The position numbers and the translations under genes are program-made. This document shows positions 1 through 16,891 of a stretch of DNA of 64,000 nt, one piece after another. Location of the stretch: contig CM043944.1 in NCBI GenBank assembly GCA_014529385.2, positions 168,899,740 to 168,963,739 of the forward strand, in the 5' to 3' direction. The DNA is from Adiantum capillus-veneris (lineage: Eukaryota; Streptophyta; Polypodiopsida; Polypodiales; Pteridaceae). Each line of letters starts with the position of its first letter. Position 1 is the stretch's first letter. The notes beneath the pieces are model-generated. The model searched no databases. It was not told the origin of the DNA and saw only the letters and a program-made list of their open reading frames with translations.

Positions 1-1065
1 GTGGACGTGAAGTGATAGGGCTGAAGTGCTCAATTTACGGAGCCTGTCGGTCTTTTCAGATTGATGATCGGACCCACGGTGTGCAAATTATGAACTATCG
101 AAATGTTGATGGGGGTCGGGTCTGAGCCTACTTGCCCGCATCGGGGGATGCACCATCTAGCATTTTCATGAGCTCACTAGGTGTTTGGTGTGTAGTATGC
201 AGCATATGATGCTAGCAGGAAGTGACAGCATGTGGATCAGAGTCCGGAGCACAGAGATATGCTCGGCCAAAGTTAGCAATTTGTGGAAAACGTGAAGAGT
301 CAGATGCTTTTTTCCCGGTTTGGGGTGCACTGATGGAGGTCGGGTTAAAGTTGCCTCGCGGGGTTGGTAGTGAGCTTGAAGATTGGAATGTAGGGTTTCG
401 GTCGGCTTTGACGGCCGGTGCATAGGCCAACTGAGCAGGATATGATATAGCATCCAATGCAAGAATAAAAAGTTTTTTTTAAAGTTAAAATGGGGGGTTT
501 TGTGAGGAACTTGGAAGCCTTCAGAGGGGCAAACTCCAACAGGGTGCCATGTGGCGGGCATCGTGGTCCCATATGCATAGCAAGGCCTCAAGGGGGTGCA
601 GTTTTTTGAGGAACTTGGAAGCCTTCAAAGGGGCAAACTCCAACAGGGTGCCATGTGGCGGGCATCGTGGTCCCATATGCATAGCAAGGCCTCAAGGGGG
701 TGCAGTTTATAGCCGGGGCCGTGAGCTCCCATTAGGACACAAAGGGGGAGAGAGAGGGGAGCTCCATCACCCCATTGGCTATGGCGGAAAGTGGGTGGCG
801 TTGTGCGCGCACAGTCAGTTGGCACAGTCGGCGGTTTTTGTTGGAGTTGGAGGTTACACGGCTACGGCCGATGGCCTGTGGTGATAGATGGGCGGCTCCA
901 AGGAGCATATGTAGCAGCTGACGTGGAAGTTATCTAAGGCCTTGTGCCCGCGGCCTTAGGGCCCCAACTTTTTTGAGGGTAAATGCCCCCCCCCCCCCCC
1001 CCCCGGCCCAATAGCGACATCGCTATTGATTAGCAAGGGGAGGGTCCCGTAGCAGGGAAGTGAGC

Positions 1066-1100
<35 letters not shown>

Positions 1101-2050
1101 GAGAGCCACTAGAATACAAGTGTAAAGCAAGGGGCAGTTTCAAGGCCAGACAAGCAGAGGTGAAGGCAAGGTGGGAGTCAGACCAAAAGGGGAGGAATGA
1201 GGAGAGAGAAATAAAGGGAGAGAAAGCAGGTGTGAGCCGGACAGAAGTGGCCAAAGGGGCAGTGTAAGATTTGGGTAGCCCAAAGGGCTACAAAATGAAG
1301 AAAAAAAGGAAAAAAAGGAAAAAAATGAAAAAGCCTAGGGGCAATAGCGACATCGTTAATGCCCCCCCCCCCCAAGTGCAAAGAGAGAAAGAGAGAGCAG
1401 AGGAAAAAAGTAAAGCGGCTACCCCTTCCAAAAGATGCTAAAATTTTAGATGCCAGATGTTCAAATGAGAGGGCAATTTCCAAAATTGAAGACCCTCCCT
1501 GAGAAAAGTCAAATTTTCATCAAATTAGGGGCTTTTTCCCGGGCCTTTTTGTGCCGTTTGAATCCTGCAAAGTGGAGCTCTCTGACAGAGGGGTGTGCCT
1601 GTCAAAGCCCTTTGTATTTTCTTGTAAAAATGGCCATGGTGATGGCAGTGTAAGCCTGTGTACATGTTTGGTGAAGTGCAATCAAGCCACTGTTGCCCGT
1701 CTTGTTGTTTCTTCTCCCTCCCTTCTCTTTCTCCTGCTTTCATGTTTCCCCTCGGTGCCAGCAGTGTGGATGTGTGTACCCCCCCGGACCAATGGTGTTT
1801 TGTGTGAGAGAGTGATATTGAGTGGCTATGAGCATGTGTAAGGTTGGAGACAGACTGTGGCAGCAGGTATGCTTTGTGTGGTGGGTTTGTGGAGTGTGTG
1901 AAAAGTGGAAATTGAGCAGGCGGTGGTCTACTGGTGTAAAGTGTATTTTTTGAAGGTGTTTTCTGAGAGGTTAGGGGTGTTGTGGATACCCTGAGCTATA
2001 GAGAGGCCGTTGTGTTTTTGCTGGGTGTGTTTCCCCATTCCCCCTCTCCA
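1..2050 (+). repeat. LTR of family A, plus-oriented copy (window-truncated)
   Basis: This is the reverse complement of the LTRs at 6480-8370 and 8702-11103. It ends CCTCTCCA at 2050, exactly where those LTRs end. Inside are a 19-C run (986-1004), a short hairpin (1009-1028), (GA)n (about 1069-1098) and a second hairpin next to poly-C (1339-1374). A TATA-like TTTATAG lies near 707. No protein is coded; the small open frames are low-complexity. The 5' end lies outside the window. Confidence 0.8.
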
Positions 2051-3090
2051 ATGGCCAACAATCTTTTGCCTGAAGTGGTGCTACACTTGAAGCCAGGGAA
2101 GCGAATCCTGAAATGAGTGATAGAGCTTCAAGAGTTTGAGTTCGAGTTCAAAGTAGATCACATTAGTCAGTCTCATTTGGCGGATATCCTAGTCAACAAG
2201 GAGGTCGAATTACCAATTTATCCAAGAGTAGTGCGAGGGGAGGAAAAAGAGGAACCAGACTTCGAAGGGGCCCTTACTATGTGGTTTGATGGCGCTTACA
2301 GAAGGGTAACACAAAAAGCAGGTGGAGGTGTGGTCATTCAAGATCCACATGCAAAATCATTTTTTCCAAAGCTTACGACTTGGAAGCATGACTTGGAAGT
2401 GGTGCATACCAACAATGAGGCGGAGTATCTTACTCTACATCTGTGACTAAATATAGTGTATTGAGTTTGGCATATCAAAGTTAGTAGTGAAAGGTGATGC
2501 TTTGTTGGTTATCAAACAACTTTTGGGCCAGTGGCAGGTAAAGAGGGATTCTCTCAAGAATTGGTTTTTCTCTATAAAGAAGATGTTGAAGTTTTTTGAA
2601 GAGGTACAGTTTGAACATGTGAGATGGGAACAGAACCAGGAAGCAGATGGTTGGTTAGCAGTCATGTTCAGACTCATGTGTCGAGTTTGTTTGTGGCACC
2701 CGCTACTTATACAAGTAGAGAGACTTTAAAAGACATTGATGATTTTTTGAGTACAAGTCAATGTTCCGGAGGGCTTTCCAAGCTACAAAAGAGGAGAATT
2801 GTTCAAAGAGCTCAAACGTTTACTCTAATAGGAGAAGATCTTATGATGCACGGTAGAGATGGAGTGCTAGGTCAAATCTTTTACAAGGAGGAGATTGGTA
2901 TGGTATTGGAACAGTGCCACGAAGAAAGCGGACATTAGGGTAAGGATCAAGTCTTGTTTTGTATTTTAAGAAGTGGGTTTTGGTGGCCTTCTGTTGTGCA
3001 AGATGTGCATTATTGGTGCAAGACATGCCAGCAGTGCCAAGTAATGGGTGAAAGGTGACTGGTAGGCGAGCAACAAGGAGCTATCATAGC
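276..3090. repeat. Inverted duplication, arm 1 (partner 5453-8370)
   Basis: The whole arm, including the LTR-A/B1 RNase H insertion junction, recurs in reverse orientation at 5453-8370. Sharing one insertion junction means the two arms copy one locus; they are not two independent insertions. The arms differ mainly in the length of the (GA)n/(CT)n and poly-C/G tracts (about 30 versus 148 bp for GA/CT). Confidence 0.8.
2051..3090 (+). pseudogene. B1 RNase H / integrase start, inverted duplicate copy
   Basis: Reading frames give an RNase H segment (MWFDGAYRR, NNEAEY) at about 2117-2446, then the integrase zinc-binding region up to the HYWCKTCQQC-like motif near 3010. It is the inverted copy of 5453-6475, including the same junction with the family A LTR. 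The target-duplication bases next to the LTR read ATGG here and ACGG in the other copy. The frames are broken by stops at 2447 and elsewhere. At 3090 homology to B1 stops abruptly. It is a duplicated dead fragment, not a separate element. Confidence 0.8.
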
Positions 3091-3091
3091 C

Positions 3092-3504
3092 AAACCGCGG
3101 CGGAAGATAGACATCGTGGACTTCTCACTAGGTGAGTATGAAAAACCCTATGACTTAGTCCAGGATGTGTTAATGCAGGGCCCGAAGATAACTTGGCCCC
3201 AATTACTCTACCTTGCACCCAGAATGAGGAGGCAATGGACGAAAATGGTATGTACCAGGAAATCAAGACCCAGGATAGCTGGGGCTATCTCTAGGAGGAA
3301 TCTCGACGACATCCTACCAACCATGGAGGCTCACATCAAGGGGCAACGGATTTCAAACGTCTACATAGATGGTGGCGTGAAAATATGCGTCATGAGTGAA
3401 AAGATGATGCACCATCTACGTCTAGAGGTAAGTAGGCCGGCACCCTGCTGAGACAAGATGGCAAACAATGTAAGAGTGAAATGCGTAGGCATTGTAAATG
3501 CGGT
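3092..3504 (+). pseudogene. Fragment of a B2-type gypsy gag/protease
   Basis: Nearly identical (about 97% by eye) to 37976-38390 of element B2. It covers the FSLGEYEKPYDL region, the PRMRRQW segment and the protease motif YIDGG followed by KICVMSEKMMHH. It starts abruptly at 3091 after the B1 integrase copy and stops abruptly where CT-rich DNA begins. An in-frame TGA near 3450 breaks it. The sharp joins on both sides suggest template switching or repair-mediated capture, though an assembly join is possible. Confidence 0.8.
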
Positions 3505-3682
3505 CACTCTCTATCTTTCACACACACTACAGACTGTCACACGGCCCTCTCTGTTTGCTTGCTCTTGTGAGCAGTCCTCTCATGGCCTGCGTCCTTCGGC
3601 ATGGCAACCAAAACGACTCCCTCTCTTGCTCACAAATCCTACCCGCTTCCTCTATCTCGTGGCTCGCAGACAACAAGAAATA

Positions 3683-3769
<87 letters not shown>

Positions 3770-4327
3770 GTCCTAGCTTCGTCCAAAGGCTTTCCCCCTC
3801 TCTCACTCAGGGTCCAACAAAGCTTGCAATACTCTAACTCTCTCTCTCTCTTGTTCTCATCCTCTACGCTCAATGCCCTCACTCTCTTATGCTCGCACTC
3901 TCTCTTGGTGGGTCTCGTGTCGACTTCACTCTCTTTCTTAACTACGCTACAAGAGAAATTCTTGGCTATTCTTGCTCTCTCTCCAATGGGAGTACACACA
4001 CACAAGCTTTGTAATGTAACTCTCTCTCTTTCTCTATCTCTCTAACTCTGCAAGGTATTCATTCTCTCTCTATCTAACTAGACACACACATATAGTCACA
4101 TGCGGCCTAATCTCTCTCTGCAAACAATCAGCGCTATAGAGAATTCATTTTCTCTCTCTACTATAGACATGGGCTCCCTCTCTCTTTCTCTAACACTCAG
4201 CATTTTCCACAATGGATCTCATGCTTGCATGATAGCATCGTCAACATTGACGCTAGGGTAGCCAGGTGCATCCATAGAGCATATGAAGCATCCCTTGGGC
4301 TTATAATATCCCTCCAACAAAAATTTA
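3505..4327. other. CT-rich non-coding DNA with long (CT)n
   Basis: Pyrimidine-rich sequence with a (CT)n run of about 87 bp at 3682-3768 and many shorter CTCTCT tracts. Long open frames here encode only Leu-Ser repeats and are not genes. It may be LTR material of another family, but I could not match it within the window. Confidence 0.6.
3682..3768. repeat. (CT)n microsatellite
   Basis: About 87 bp, two small interruptions. Confidence 0.95.
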
Positions 4328-4370
4328 TGTCCATGCCATCTTCTATGGTCGACACACTTTGGCTGTACCA
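4328..4370 (-). repeat. Scrap of the B1 3' LTR
   Basis: About 43 bp matching the start of the B1 5' LTR at 58868-58911 (TGGTACAGCCAAAGTGTG...). On the minus strand it follows a purine-rich polypurine-like tract. Similarity ends abruptly at about 4328, so the rest of the 3' LTR is lost. Confidence 0.65.
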
Positions 4371-6475
4371 TCATTGCCCACCCTCTAGTTGAGCATTTAT
4401 GCTCAATCACATAAGATATTTATGCCCCTACAAACTGCACATTGAGCACATTATGAGAAAACCTAAAAAACTCGACTGTATGTACATAGTTTTATTCCTA
4501 GCATGTGAGAAGACCGTTTAGATTGGTTTCCCAACCCCCTCTATGAGAACTTGATGCACTGCTGGCACCAACTCCCTCTCAAAATATAGCTTGAGACGCA
4601 CACCATTAACCTTGTTCTTAAGATAACGACCATCCATCCTTAGTAATGCATAGCCTACTATTGGGAAAATCTTGATGGACCTTGTAAGGCCCTGTCCACT
4701 TCTTTTTGAACTTCTTCTGAAAGGTGAAGTCAAGATAGCTCTCGTACTTCATCACTAGATTTCCCTTTGTAAACAATCAGATTTTCTAGAAAATGCTGGT
4801 TGAATTGTGCCACTCTTTTCTCTCGCTGCTTCACATAAAAGTCTGTTGCCGCCGCATGATACATCTTCAAAGTTTCAATAATTGTAATCTTATCTTGCAA
4901 AACCTCTTGATGAGCTTTATCAATCCGCCACAAACCTTTGAGAGCCCCTAGCTGCACATGTATAGTTAATACTGCTTCTTTGCCATAGACCAACTCATAA
5001 GGAGTAAAGTTGGTAGCCACCTTGTACGCAGTCCTGTAAGCCCACAAACATTTGTCAAGGTTAGATTCCCACCCTTCAACTTGCTGGTAGATGTACTTGG
5101 TAAGCATCTTGACTGTCTGTCCATTGGCACTTTCCACCAAACCCATTGCATTGTGGATGATCTGGAGATGAAAATCAATGTTGAATCCCCAACTTTTCTA
5201 CTAGGGCACACACCAACTTACTTCTGAACCCTTGTCCTTGATCAGATATGAGCACCCAAGTTACTCCAAAACGACAGCATATGCAATCAAAAACAAATTG
5301 GGCGCCAGTATGTGCATTTAACTCTTTGACCGCTTTATCCTCAACCCACCTGGTAAGGTAGTCTATGGCTACCACAACATATTTTTTACCGCTTGGCTGA
5401 CTAGGGTAATGGACCAATAGCATCCAAACCCCACTTTTCAAAAGCATCATGTGCTATGATAGCTCCTTGCTGCTCGCCTACCAGTCGCCTTTCACCCATT
5501 ACTTGGCACTGCTGGCATGTCTTGCACCAATAATGCACATCTTGCAAAACAGAAGGCCACCAAAACCCACTTCTTAAAATATGAAACAAGACTTGATCCT
5601 TACCCTAATGTCCGCTTTCTTCGTGGCACTGTTCCAATACCATACCAATCTCCTCCTTGTAAAAGATTTGACGTAGCACTCCATCTCTACCGTGCATCAT
5701 AAGATCTTCTCCTATTAGAGTAAAATTTTGAGCTCTTTGAACAATTCTCCTCTTTTGTAGCTTGGAAAGCCCTCCGGAACATTGACTTGTACTCAAAAAA
5801 TCATCAATGTCTTTTAAAGTCTCTCTACTTGCATAAGTAGCCGGTGCCACAAACAAACTCGACACATGAGTCTGAACATGACTGCTAGCCAACCATCTGC
5901 TTCCTGGTTCTTTTCCCTTCTCACATGTTTAAACTGCACCTCTTCAAAAAACTTCAACATCTTCTTTATAGAGAAAAACCAATTCTTGAGAGAATCCCTC
6001 TTTACCTGCCACTAGCCCAAAAGTTGTTTGATAACCAACACAGCATCACCTTTCACTACTAACTTTTATATGCCAAACTCAATACACTATCTTTAGTCAC
6101 AGATGTAGAGTAAGATACTCCGCCTCATTGTTGGTATGCACCGCTTCCAAGTCGTAAGCTTTGGAAAAAATGATTGTGCGTGTGGATCTTGAATTACCAC
6201 ACCTCCACCTGCTTTTTGTGTTACCCTTCTGTAAGCGCCATCAAACCACATAGTGAAGGCCCCTTCCAAGTCTGGTTCCTCTTTGTCCTCCCCTCGCACT
6301 TTTTTTGGATAAATTGATAATTCGACCTCCTTGTTGACTAGGATATCCGCCAAATAAGACTGACTAATGTGATCTACTTTGAACTCGAACTCAAACTCCT
6401 GAAGCTCTATCACTCATTTCAGGATTCGCTTCCCTGGCTTCAAGTGTAGCACCACTTCAGGCAAAAGATTGTTGG
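4371..6475 (-). pseudogene. B1 RNase H and integrase
   Basis: Minus-strand pieces run from RNase H (6413 down to 6093: EFEFEFKVDHIS, MWFDGAYRR) through the integrase zinc-binding region (5892-5453: GFWWPSVLQDVHYWCKTC with CxxC) and the catalytic core (5450-4966: LDAIGPLP, ISDQGQGF, VESANGQTVK, giving the D, D and E positions) to the C-terminal domain (4733-4518). Frames change at least four times and stops interrupt it. On the 5' side it is cut by insertion of element A at 6476-6480. Confidence 0.85.
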
Positions 6476-6479
6476 CCGT

Positions 6480-8370
<1,891 letters not shown>

Positions 8371-8701
8371 AGCTACGCATCCGCAACATATCTACTTTGA
8401 AAAGCCGCCTCTAGGGCTTCACAATTTCCCTTTTCTTTATCACCAAGGCTATCGAACCATAGCCTCGCTTTATCACGAACTAGGAAGCGGGAACACCTGC
8501 ACCTCATCGTCTTCTCTTGATAGACCGCTTTCCACCACAAACAATCCATAGTCTTCAACCCCAGTGAAAATGGAAAATCCCGTCCAAGCCATCACTAGCA
8601 GCACTTTCTCTTCAAAGGCCACACATTTGGCATCACCAAAATCATCACTTTGATATCAACTAGGAGCATCAACATAGTCCTCATTGGGGGGTACCAGAAG
8701 A
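8371..8701 (-). pseudogene. gag remnant and leader of element A
   Basis: The minus-strand frame from 8558 to 8373 encodes a gypsy gag piece (RFLVRDKARLWFDSL followed by CEALEAAFQSRYV), a common gag capsid pattern. Upstream of it lie the leader and primer-binding-like region next to the 5' LTR end at 8702. The gag is cut at 8371 by the internal deletion. The track is too short to be functional. Confidence 0.7.
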
Positions 8702-11103
<2,402 letters not shown>

Positions 11104-11107
11104 CCGT

Positions 11108-11678
11108 CAACACATAAAATTTACGAACAATCAAATACACTTTGAACTTCCTGCAAGCAAAGACTAAAGCCATCACCCACTGTTCTGTTTCAATATAAGT
11201 AGTTTCCACTGGACTAATGACCCTTCTTTCAAAGTAAATAGGCTTATAACTTCTCCCCATTTTCTATAGCAACACTGCTCCAATAGCCACCGTTCCTAGC
11301 AACATATAAGTCATCCTCTTGGTTAGGAGGGCACACTGTAGGTAGCTGACATAGAATACCTTTCACTTTGTGAAATGCCTCTTGGGCTTCCTCATCCCAT
11401 TGAAATCCATGCACCTGTTGAGCCCTTTTTTGAAGAGGGTAAACATATTGAGACAACATCCAAAAGAAGCGGGATAAATACTTTAACTTATGCACGAACG
11501 ATGCCAACCCTGTTGCACTGGTAGGAGGCTCCATAAGAACCAATGCCTTCACCTTCTCTGGATCTATTTCTATTCCATTATGCGATACCACATGATCCAA
11601 CAGCTAAGCCCTTGGTTGTGCCAACTTGCACTTCTATGGGTTCAATTTCCCTCCTTCATCTAGCCTTTGAAAACATAG
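11108..11678 (-). pseudogene. B1 RT end and RNase H start
   Basis: The first frame (minus, 11678 to 11244) gives the RT thumb region CFQRLDEGGKLNP...LLDHVVSHNGIEIDPEKVKAL, with two in-frame stops before LLDHVV, then the connection and RNase H start. A second frame downstream gives YKPIYFERRVISPVE and TEQWVMALVFACRKFKVYL. It continues the RT broken at 21955 on one side and meets element A at 11104-11107 on the other. Confidence 0.8.
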
Positions 11679-11820
11679 TGTAAAGACCCCTGGGGAACTG
11701 CCTGAGAATGATCCTCCCAACCACCCATCAAATAGCCCCTTGGGCCTCATTCCTATCCACACTAGCAGCCAGCCTCTTGGACCTAGTCCTTGACCACTGG
11801 GCATTTCCCTTGGCATGACA
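11679..11820 (-). repeat. 3' LTR of the LARD-like element (142 bp)
   Basis: TG...CA ended. About 10 substitutions by eye against the 5' copy, plus the absence of a 12 bp duplication, so this element is clearly older than the copia inside it. Confidence 0.8.
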
Positions 11821-12302
11821 TTACTTCCCCCTTGTTTTTGTCCTTCAAAACAAGAGTGATGATGCACTAATGATTTCCACAGGGGCATCCTGTAGGGATG
11901 CAGCTGTTTGCTTGACCAGAACACGGTTCAGTAGGAGGTTCAATGAAACCAAGAGTAACATCTTGATTTTCCATATTGTTTTCCTATTGCAACCGTCTTG
12001 GTGTAACCGTCGCATAGATAATATAGCGTGTAAACTCCAAGAAGAACTCACTTGAGTAGCTAAATGAGTAATCATAACTAAGATGTAACCAAAGAGTACC
12101 TTTTGCACTTTCCTTGAAAGTAACTGGCTGACATAACTCATCAACCAAGTGCAATTCCTTGACTTGTTGTCAAATTTCATTAGTAAATAGCCCCACCATA
12201 ACTAGTGTTCAAGGTTGAGAACCTGACCACCTAACTTATACATGAAGAGACTAAACCTAGTCGCAAACATGCTTTATCTGATGGTAAGCAAACTCCAAGT
12301 AG
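11821..12302. other. LARD interior, left of the copia insertion
   Basis: No protein similarity recognised. It holds the polypurine-like tract next to the 3' LTR and ends with the copia target site AGTAG (12298-12302). Confidence 0.6.
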
Positions 12303-12529
12303 TGTTGGAATTAGGGTTGCAGAGAAACACACACAGCTTGGAGAAGACGAAGGAAGCTCAAGGCACACAATAGAGAGTATGTTACTTAGTGTGCAATAGA
12401 AAAATAGATAGCCCTAGAGTGATGGGCGTATATACAATGCACGGGGGAAAAAACCTCCTAAAGAGGGAAAAAATGCCCCGGCGGTCCTAGTGTGTTCACA
12501 CACATCACTACCACATGTATATGGTAACA
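12303..12529 (-). repeat. Copia 3' LTR
   Basis: 227 bp, one difference from the 5' LTR; polypurine tract lies at 12530-12541. Confidence 0.9.
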
Positions 12530-12604
12530 AATCCCCCCTGGAGTGATGCGGTGAACGAGAGCTGGCACATGAGTAAAGGGAAGTGCCATGCCCTGAGGAC
12601 AGGA

Positions 12605-15600
12605 TCAGTCCACAAAGGGGAGTAAGCCCAAAGCTTTGCGGAAAGCTTCAAGCTTCTCACGAGACAATGCCTTTGTGAAAAGATCTGCAAGGTTGTCCTG
12701 TGTTGGCACATAAGCCAAGCTGATCTCTCCTGCTGAGAGCCTCTCCCTGACATAGTGGTAATGCACCTCAATGTGCTTTGTGCGAGCATGAAAAACTGGG
12801 TTCCTCGCAACTGCCAATGCGCTCTGACTGTCAGTGTAGATAGTGTTGGCAGTGTCCTGTCCAACACCCAAGTCAGCCATAAGGCGTCTGAGCCATACAC
12901 ACTCAACCGTAGCTGTGAAGACTGCCCTGTACTCAGCCTCACAACTCGAAGTGGCCACAGTAGGTTGCTTCTTGCTCAACCATGATATACATGAACTGCC
13001 AAGCATGAAACAAAAACCACTTGTGGACACTCGCGTGTCAAAACAACCAGCCCAATCTGAGTCCGAAAAAGCATGTAAGTCTGGCGGCAATGATCCCCCC
13101 TTGGGATAAAACAAGCCAAGATGTAAAGTGCCACTAAGGTAGCGGAAAATCCTCTTGACAGCCTGCCAATGCTTAGACCCTGGGCTATGCATAAATCTGC
13201 TGACCTGCGAGACTGCAAACTGAATATCTGGCCTCGTGTTGCATACATAAATGAGGCAGCCAACAGCAGTTTGGTAAAGAGTGACATCAGCAGGATCGCC
13301 AGCATCATGTAGACTCAACTTCAAACCTGTTTCCATGGGAGTGGCAATAGGTTTGCAATCCTCAAGTCCAAACTTACATAGCAATGTCTTTATGTAACTT
13401 TTCTGACACAAGGCAATACCACCATCACACTGCTTAAACTGTATACCCAAGTAATGATGCAACAGCCCCAAATCTTTCATCTTGAAAGTAGCATTCAAAT
13501 CAGCCTTAAATTCAGCAATATGTCTCTCATTTGGTCCAGTGATCAGCAAATCATCAACATAAAGAACCACAATGAGAAATACATCATCCTCACGCTTTAC
13601 ATACAATGTGCTTTCTGTTGGACTGTTACGAAAGCCTCGTTTAACCAAATGAGTGTCAGCTTTCTCATACCAAGCACGAGGAGATTGCTTCAACCCATAC
13701 AAAGCCTTCTTACATTTGCACACTTTGTCCTCTTGTCCTTTTATGACAAAACCGCGAGGCTGCGTTACATAAACTTCCTCAAATATGTCACCATTCAAGA
13801 AAGCAGTAACAATGTCTGATTGATGTACATCCCAACCAAAATGAGCTGCCAATGCACATAGAAAACGCATAGTAGTCATACGACAAGTGGGAGCAAAAGT
13901 CTCTTCATAATCTATGCCTTTTTGTTGTGCATAACCCTTTGCAACAAGTCGAGCCTTATGGCGATCGATCTCACCATCCGGCTTGCGTTTCAACTTGTAA
14001 ACCCACTTCGTACCAATGGCCTTTTTGCCAGGAGGCAAATCACATAAAGTCCATGTGTCATTCTCTATAAGTGCATCATATTCTGATTTCATGGCAGCAA
14101 TCCAATTTTCTGAATTCTGTGCTTCATCAAAAGACAGAGGCTCCTCAACATCATGTAAACTAGACACAGCCAAAGCATAACAATCTGATGCATAAGATGC
14201 ATGGCGAGAGCCTGAACGAGTACGACTAGATAAAGGTGCATCCAATTTACTGTCACGCAAAGTGTGCACCAGCCATTTTGGCATACCTCTAGCCTGCTCA
14301 TTTTCAGCCCTTTCCTCATCAAGTACATCATGTACATCTACATCAGTAATAGGCTGTTCTAAAACATTTTCAGAAACCCCCATAGGCTGTACATTTGCCT
14401 CATTGGAACTTACATTCGTATTTCCACCACTGAAAAGAGGCAACAAAGTGTCATAAATGTCCTGTGAGCTTACATTACTGTCTCTAGTACATGACAGCAA
14501 GGGTTGAACAGAATCTTCCACAAACACTACATCCCGTGAAACCAAAATACGTTTTGTTTGTGGATGATACAACCTGTAACCTTTGCTTTCAGCACTATAA
14601 CCAAGAAAAATACATTTGACAGCCTTATCATCCAATTTTCTGCGCTGCACTTGTGGCACCAAAGCATATGCCAAACAGCCAAAAACACGCATGTGCTCAA
14701 TAGAAGGTTTTCTATCATGCCATGCTTCATATGGAGTAATAGACTGCAAAGCTTTCGTAGGACACCTGCTAAGTACATAAGTGGCACACATGATGGCCTC
14801 AAGCCAAAAAGAATGCGGCAAAGCTTGACTTTTGACCATACATCATGCCATTTCCGTTAGTGACCTGTTTTTCCTCTCAGCAACACCATTTTGTTGAGGT
14901 GTATAAGGCACTGTACATTGGTGTTTTATCCCACGACTAGCCAGAAATGCATTAAATTCATGAGACATATACTCCCCCCCTCGATCGGAACGGAGGGTGC
15001 CCATAGTACATTTTGAGACATTTTCAGCCATAGCCAAAAATTGTTTGAAGCACATAAAAACTTCGGACTTTGCTTTAAGCGGAAATACCCATGCATGCCT
15101 GGAGTAATCATCAATGAAAGTCACGAAGTACAGGTAATTGCCCAAGGACGGAGTTTGCATGGGCCCACAAACGTCACTATGCACAAGTTGCAACCTGCAT
15201 GTGGCCCTAACTGAACCATCCTTTGGAAACTTAGAACGCTGCATTTTACCCAGAATACAGCCTTCACAAACATGTTTGATAGGTGCTTCAAGAGGCGGCA
15301 AAGAAGCAACCATATCAGATTTCTGCAAACGCAGCAAACTGGCAAAATTCAGATGACCAAAACGTGCATGCCAAAGTTTTGCATCTGAAATAGCCCTTGA
15401 ATCTGCAACAGCATTTGCAAAATTTTGTCCACACTTGTCATACAAAGTGAGCTTATACAGCCCACGGCACAAAAGCCCAGATGCAACAATTTCATCACCA
15501 AAACTGAGATCATGAACTGTACATCTGTCATCCACAAATTTGACTACAAGTCCAAGTCTAGCAAGTGCGGATACAGACAATAGATTCTTCTTGATCCCAG

Positions 15601-16891
15601 GTACATAAAGTGCATCAACAAGTGTGAAGGAACTGCCATTAGCAGCAGTGAGCACAATCTTTCCAACTCCCTGAACTGGATAAGAGGCGTTGTTGGCACA
15701 AGTGACTGAATTCCCATGAGGGACAGACTCGAGAGAGGTAAACAATTCACGATGTGAGGTAATGTGCTTTGTAGCACCACTGTCGAAATACCACACATGT
15801 GAATCTGCAGCAACTGACAAGCATGCATCATGGACAGCAGGATTGTAAGTGCACTCTGCGCTAAAAGCCCATTCTGCATCAACATCAGCATCACAATCTC
15901 CTTTCACAGAAGACTCAACAATGGCTGCATTTGTAGTGGAACCAGCATTTGCAGTGGAACCACCCTCTTTCTTCTTAGCCTCTTTGGCCTTCAACTTAGG
16001 ACACGACTTGATCAAGTGATCATTGGCTTTACAATAATGGCAACGCATCTTCTTTTTGCCCTTATCACCAGAATTGCCAGACGAAGTGCTGCCAGCAGAA
16101 GCATTAGGAACAGAATTTTTGCCACTCGCAGCAGAACCATAAGAAGTGGCTGCATTACTGTTACCACCCTTTCTTTGAGAAGCAATAAAAGCCTGTTCAA
16201 CTGCACGCTGCCTAGTCTTGTTTTTTCTAGAAAGTGACTCTTGCAACAGCAATGTGCATAATGCATCAAACTTGACAACTTCAGGATTTCCTTGGGTCAT
16301 CAGTCTCCAAGTACTAGCAAAAGTCTGGTAGGAATCTGGTAAGGCATCAAGAACAGTCTGCACAAGGGAACTGTCATAAATGACTTCACCTGTAGAAATG
16401 AGTTGCTCATTGATATCCTTGACACTAGCAAGGAAAGTGTCCATATCATCTTCCTCATGCATAATCTTCGACTCTAGCTCTTTACGCAGCAAAGCAATTT
16501 TAGCCTCATTGCGGCTTGCATAAAGACCTGCTAGAATATCCCAAGCCTGTTTTGCAGATTTTGCTGAACGGATGTGAGGAATAATGGTGCGCTTCACAGA
16601 CAACGCAATCAATGCATGAGCCTGCGCATCCTTAACATCCCAACGAGCTTGTTCTGCTGTAGGCAAAACAACTCTAACAGCTGCAATCCTTGCAGCAAGA
16701 CCTGCAACATCCTCAATATCGCCTACATCTTCAGAACCAGGACGTACATCAATGCCCTGCACAATGTTCCAGACACCTTTTGACACAAGAACGTGTTGCA
16801 TCATATAAGCCCACATAGGGTAGTTGTCCCCATCCAACCTGTCCTCAGCAGCAAACATCTTGAACACATCTGTGTTGTTGTTGTCAGCCAT
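12605..16891 (-). CDS. Copia Gag-Pol polyprotein with one in-frame stop
   Basis: About 1428 codons from ATG at 16891 (MADNNNTDVF). An upstream in-frame ATG at 16951 is less likely because the sequence before MADNN is atypical for gag. Domains in order: gag (PMWAYMMQHV), zinc knuckle CHYCKANDHLIKSC near residue 285, protease FDSGATKHIT near 370, GAG-pre-integrase zinc region (WHARFGH, CEGC), integrase core with HSDVCGP, RSDRGGEY and GVAERKNR, RT with KWVYKLKR and YVDDLL, and RNase H with SDSDWAGC. A TGA at 14843-14845 replaces an expected Arg codon (EMA*CMVKS), most simply CGA to TGA. All other catalytic residues I can see are intact, so the element could have moved very recently with this or a sister copy's proteins. 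Confidence 0.95.

Noticed and set aside
166-884. Several 60-140 codon frames in the family A LTRs
   Set aside because: They lie in LTR DNA, overlap on both strands and contain no recognisable domain.
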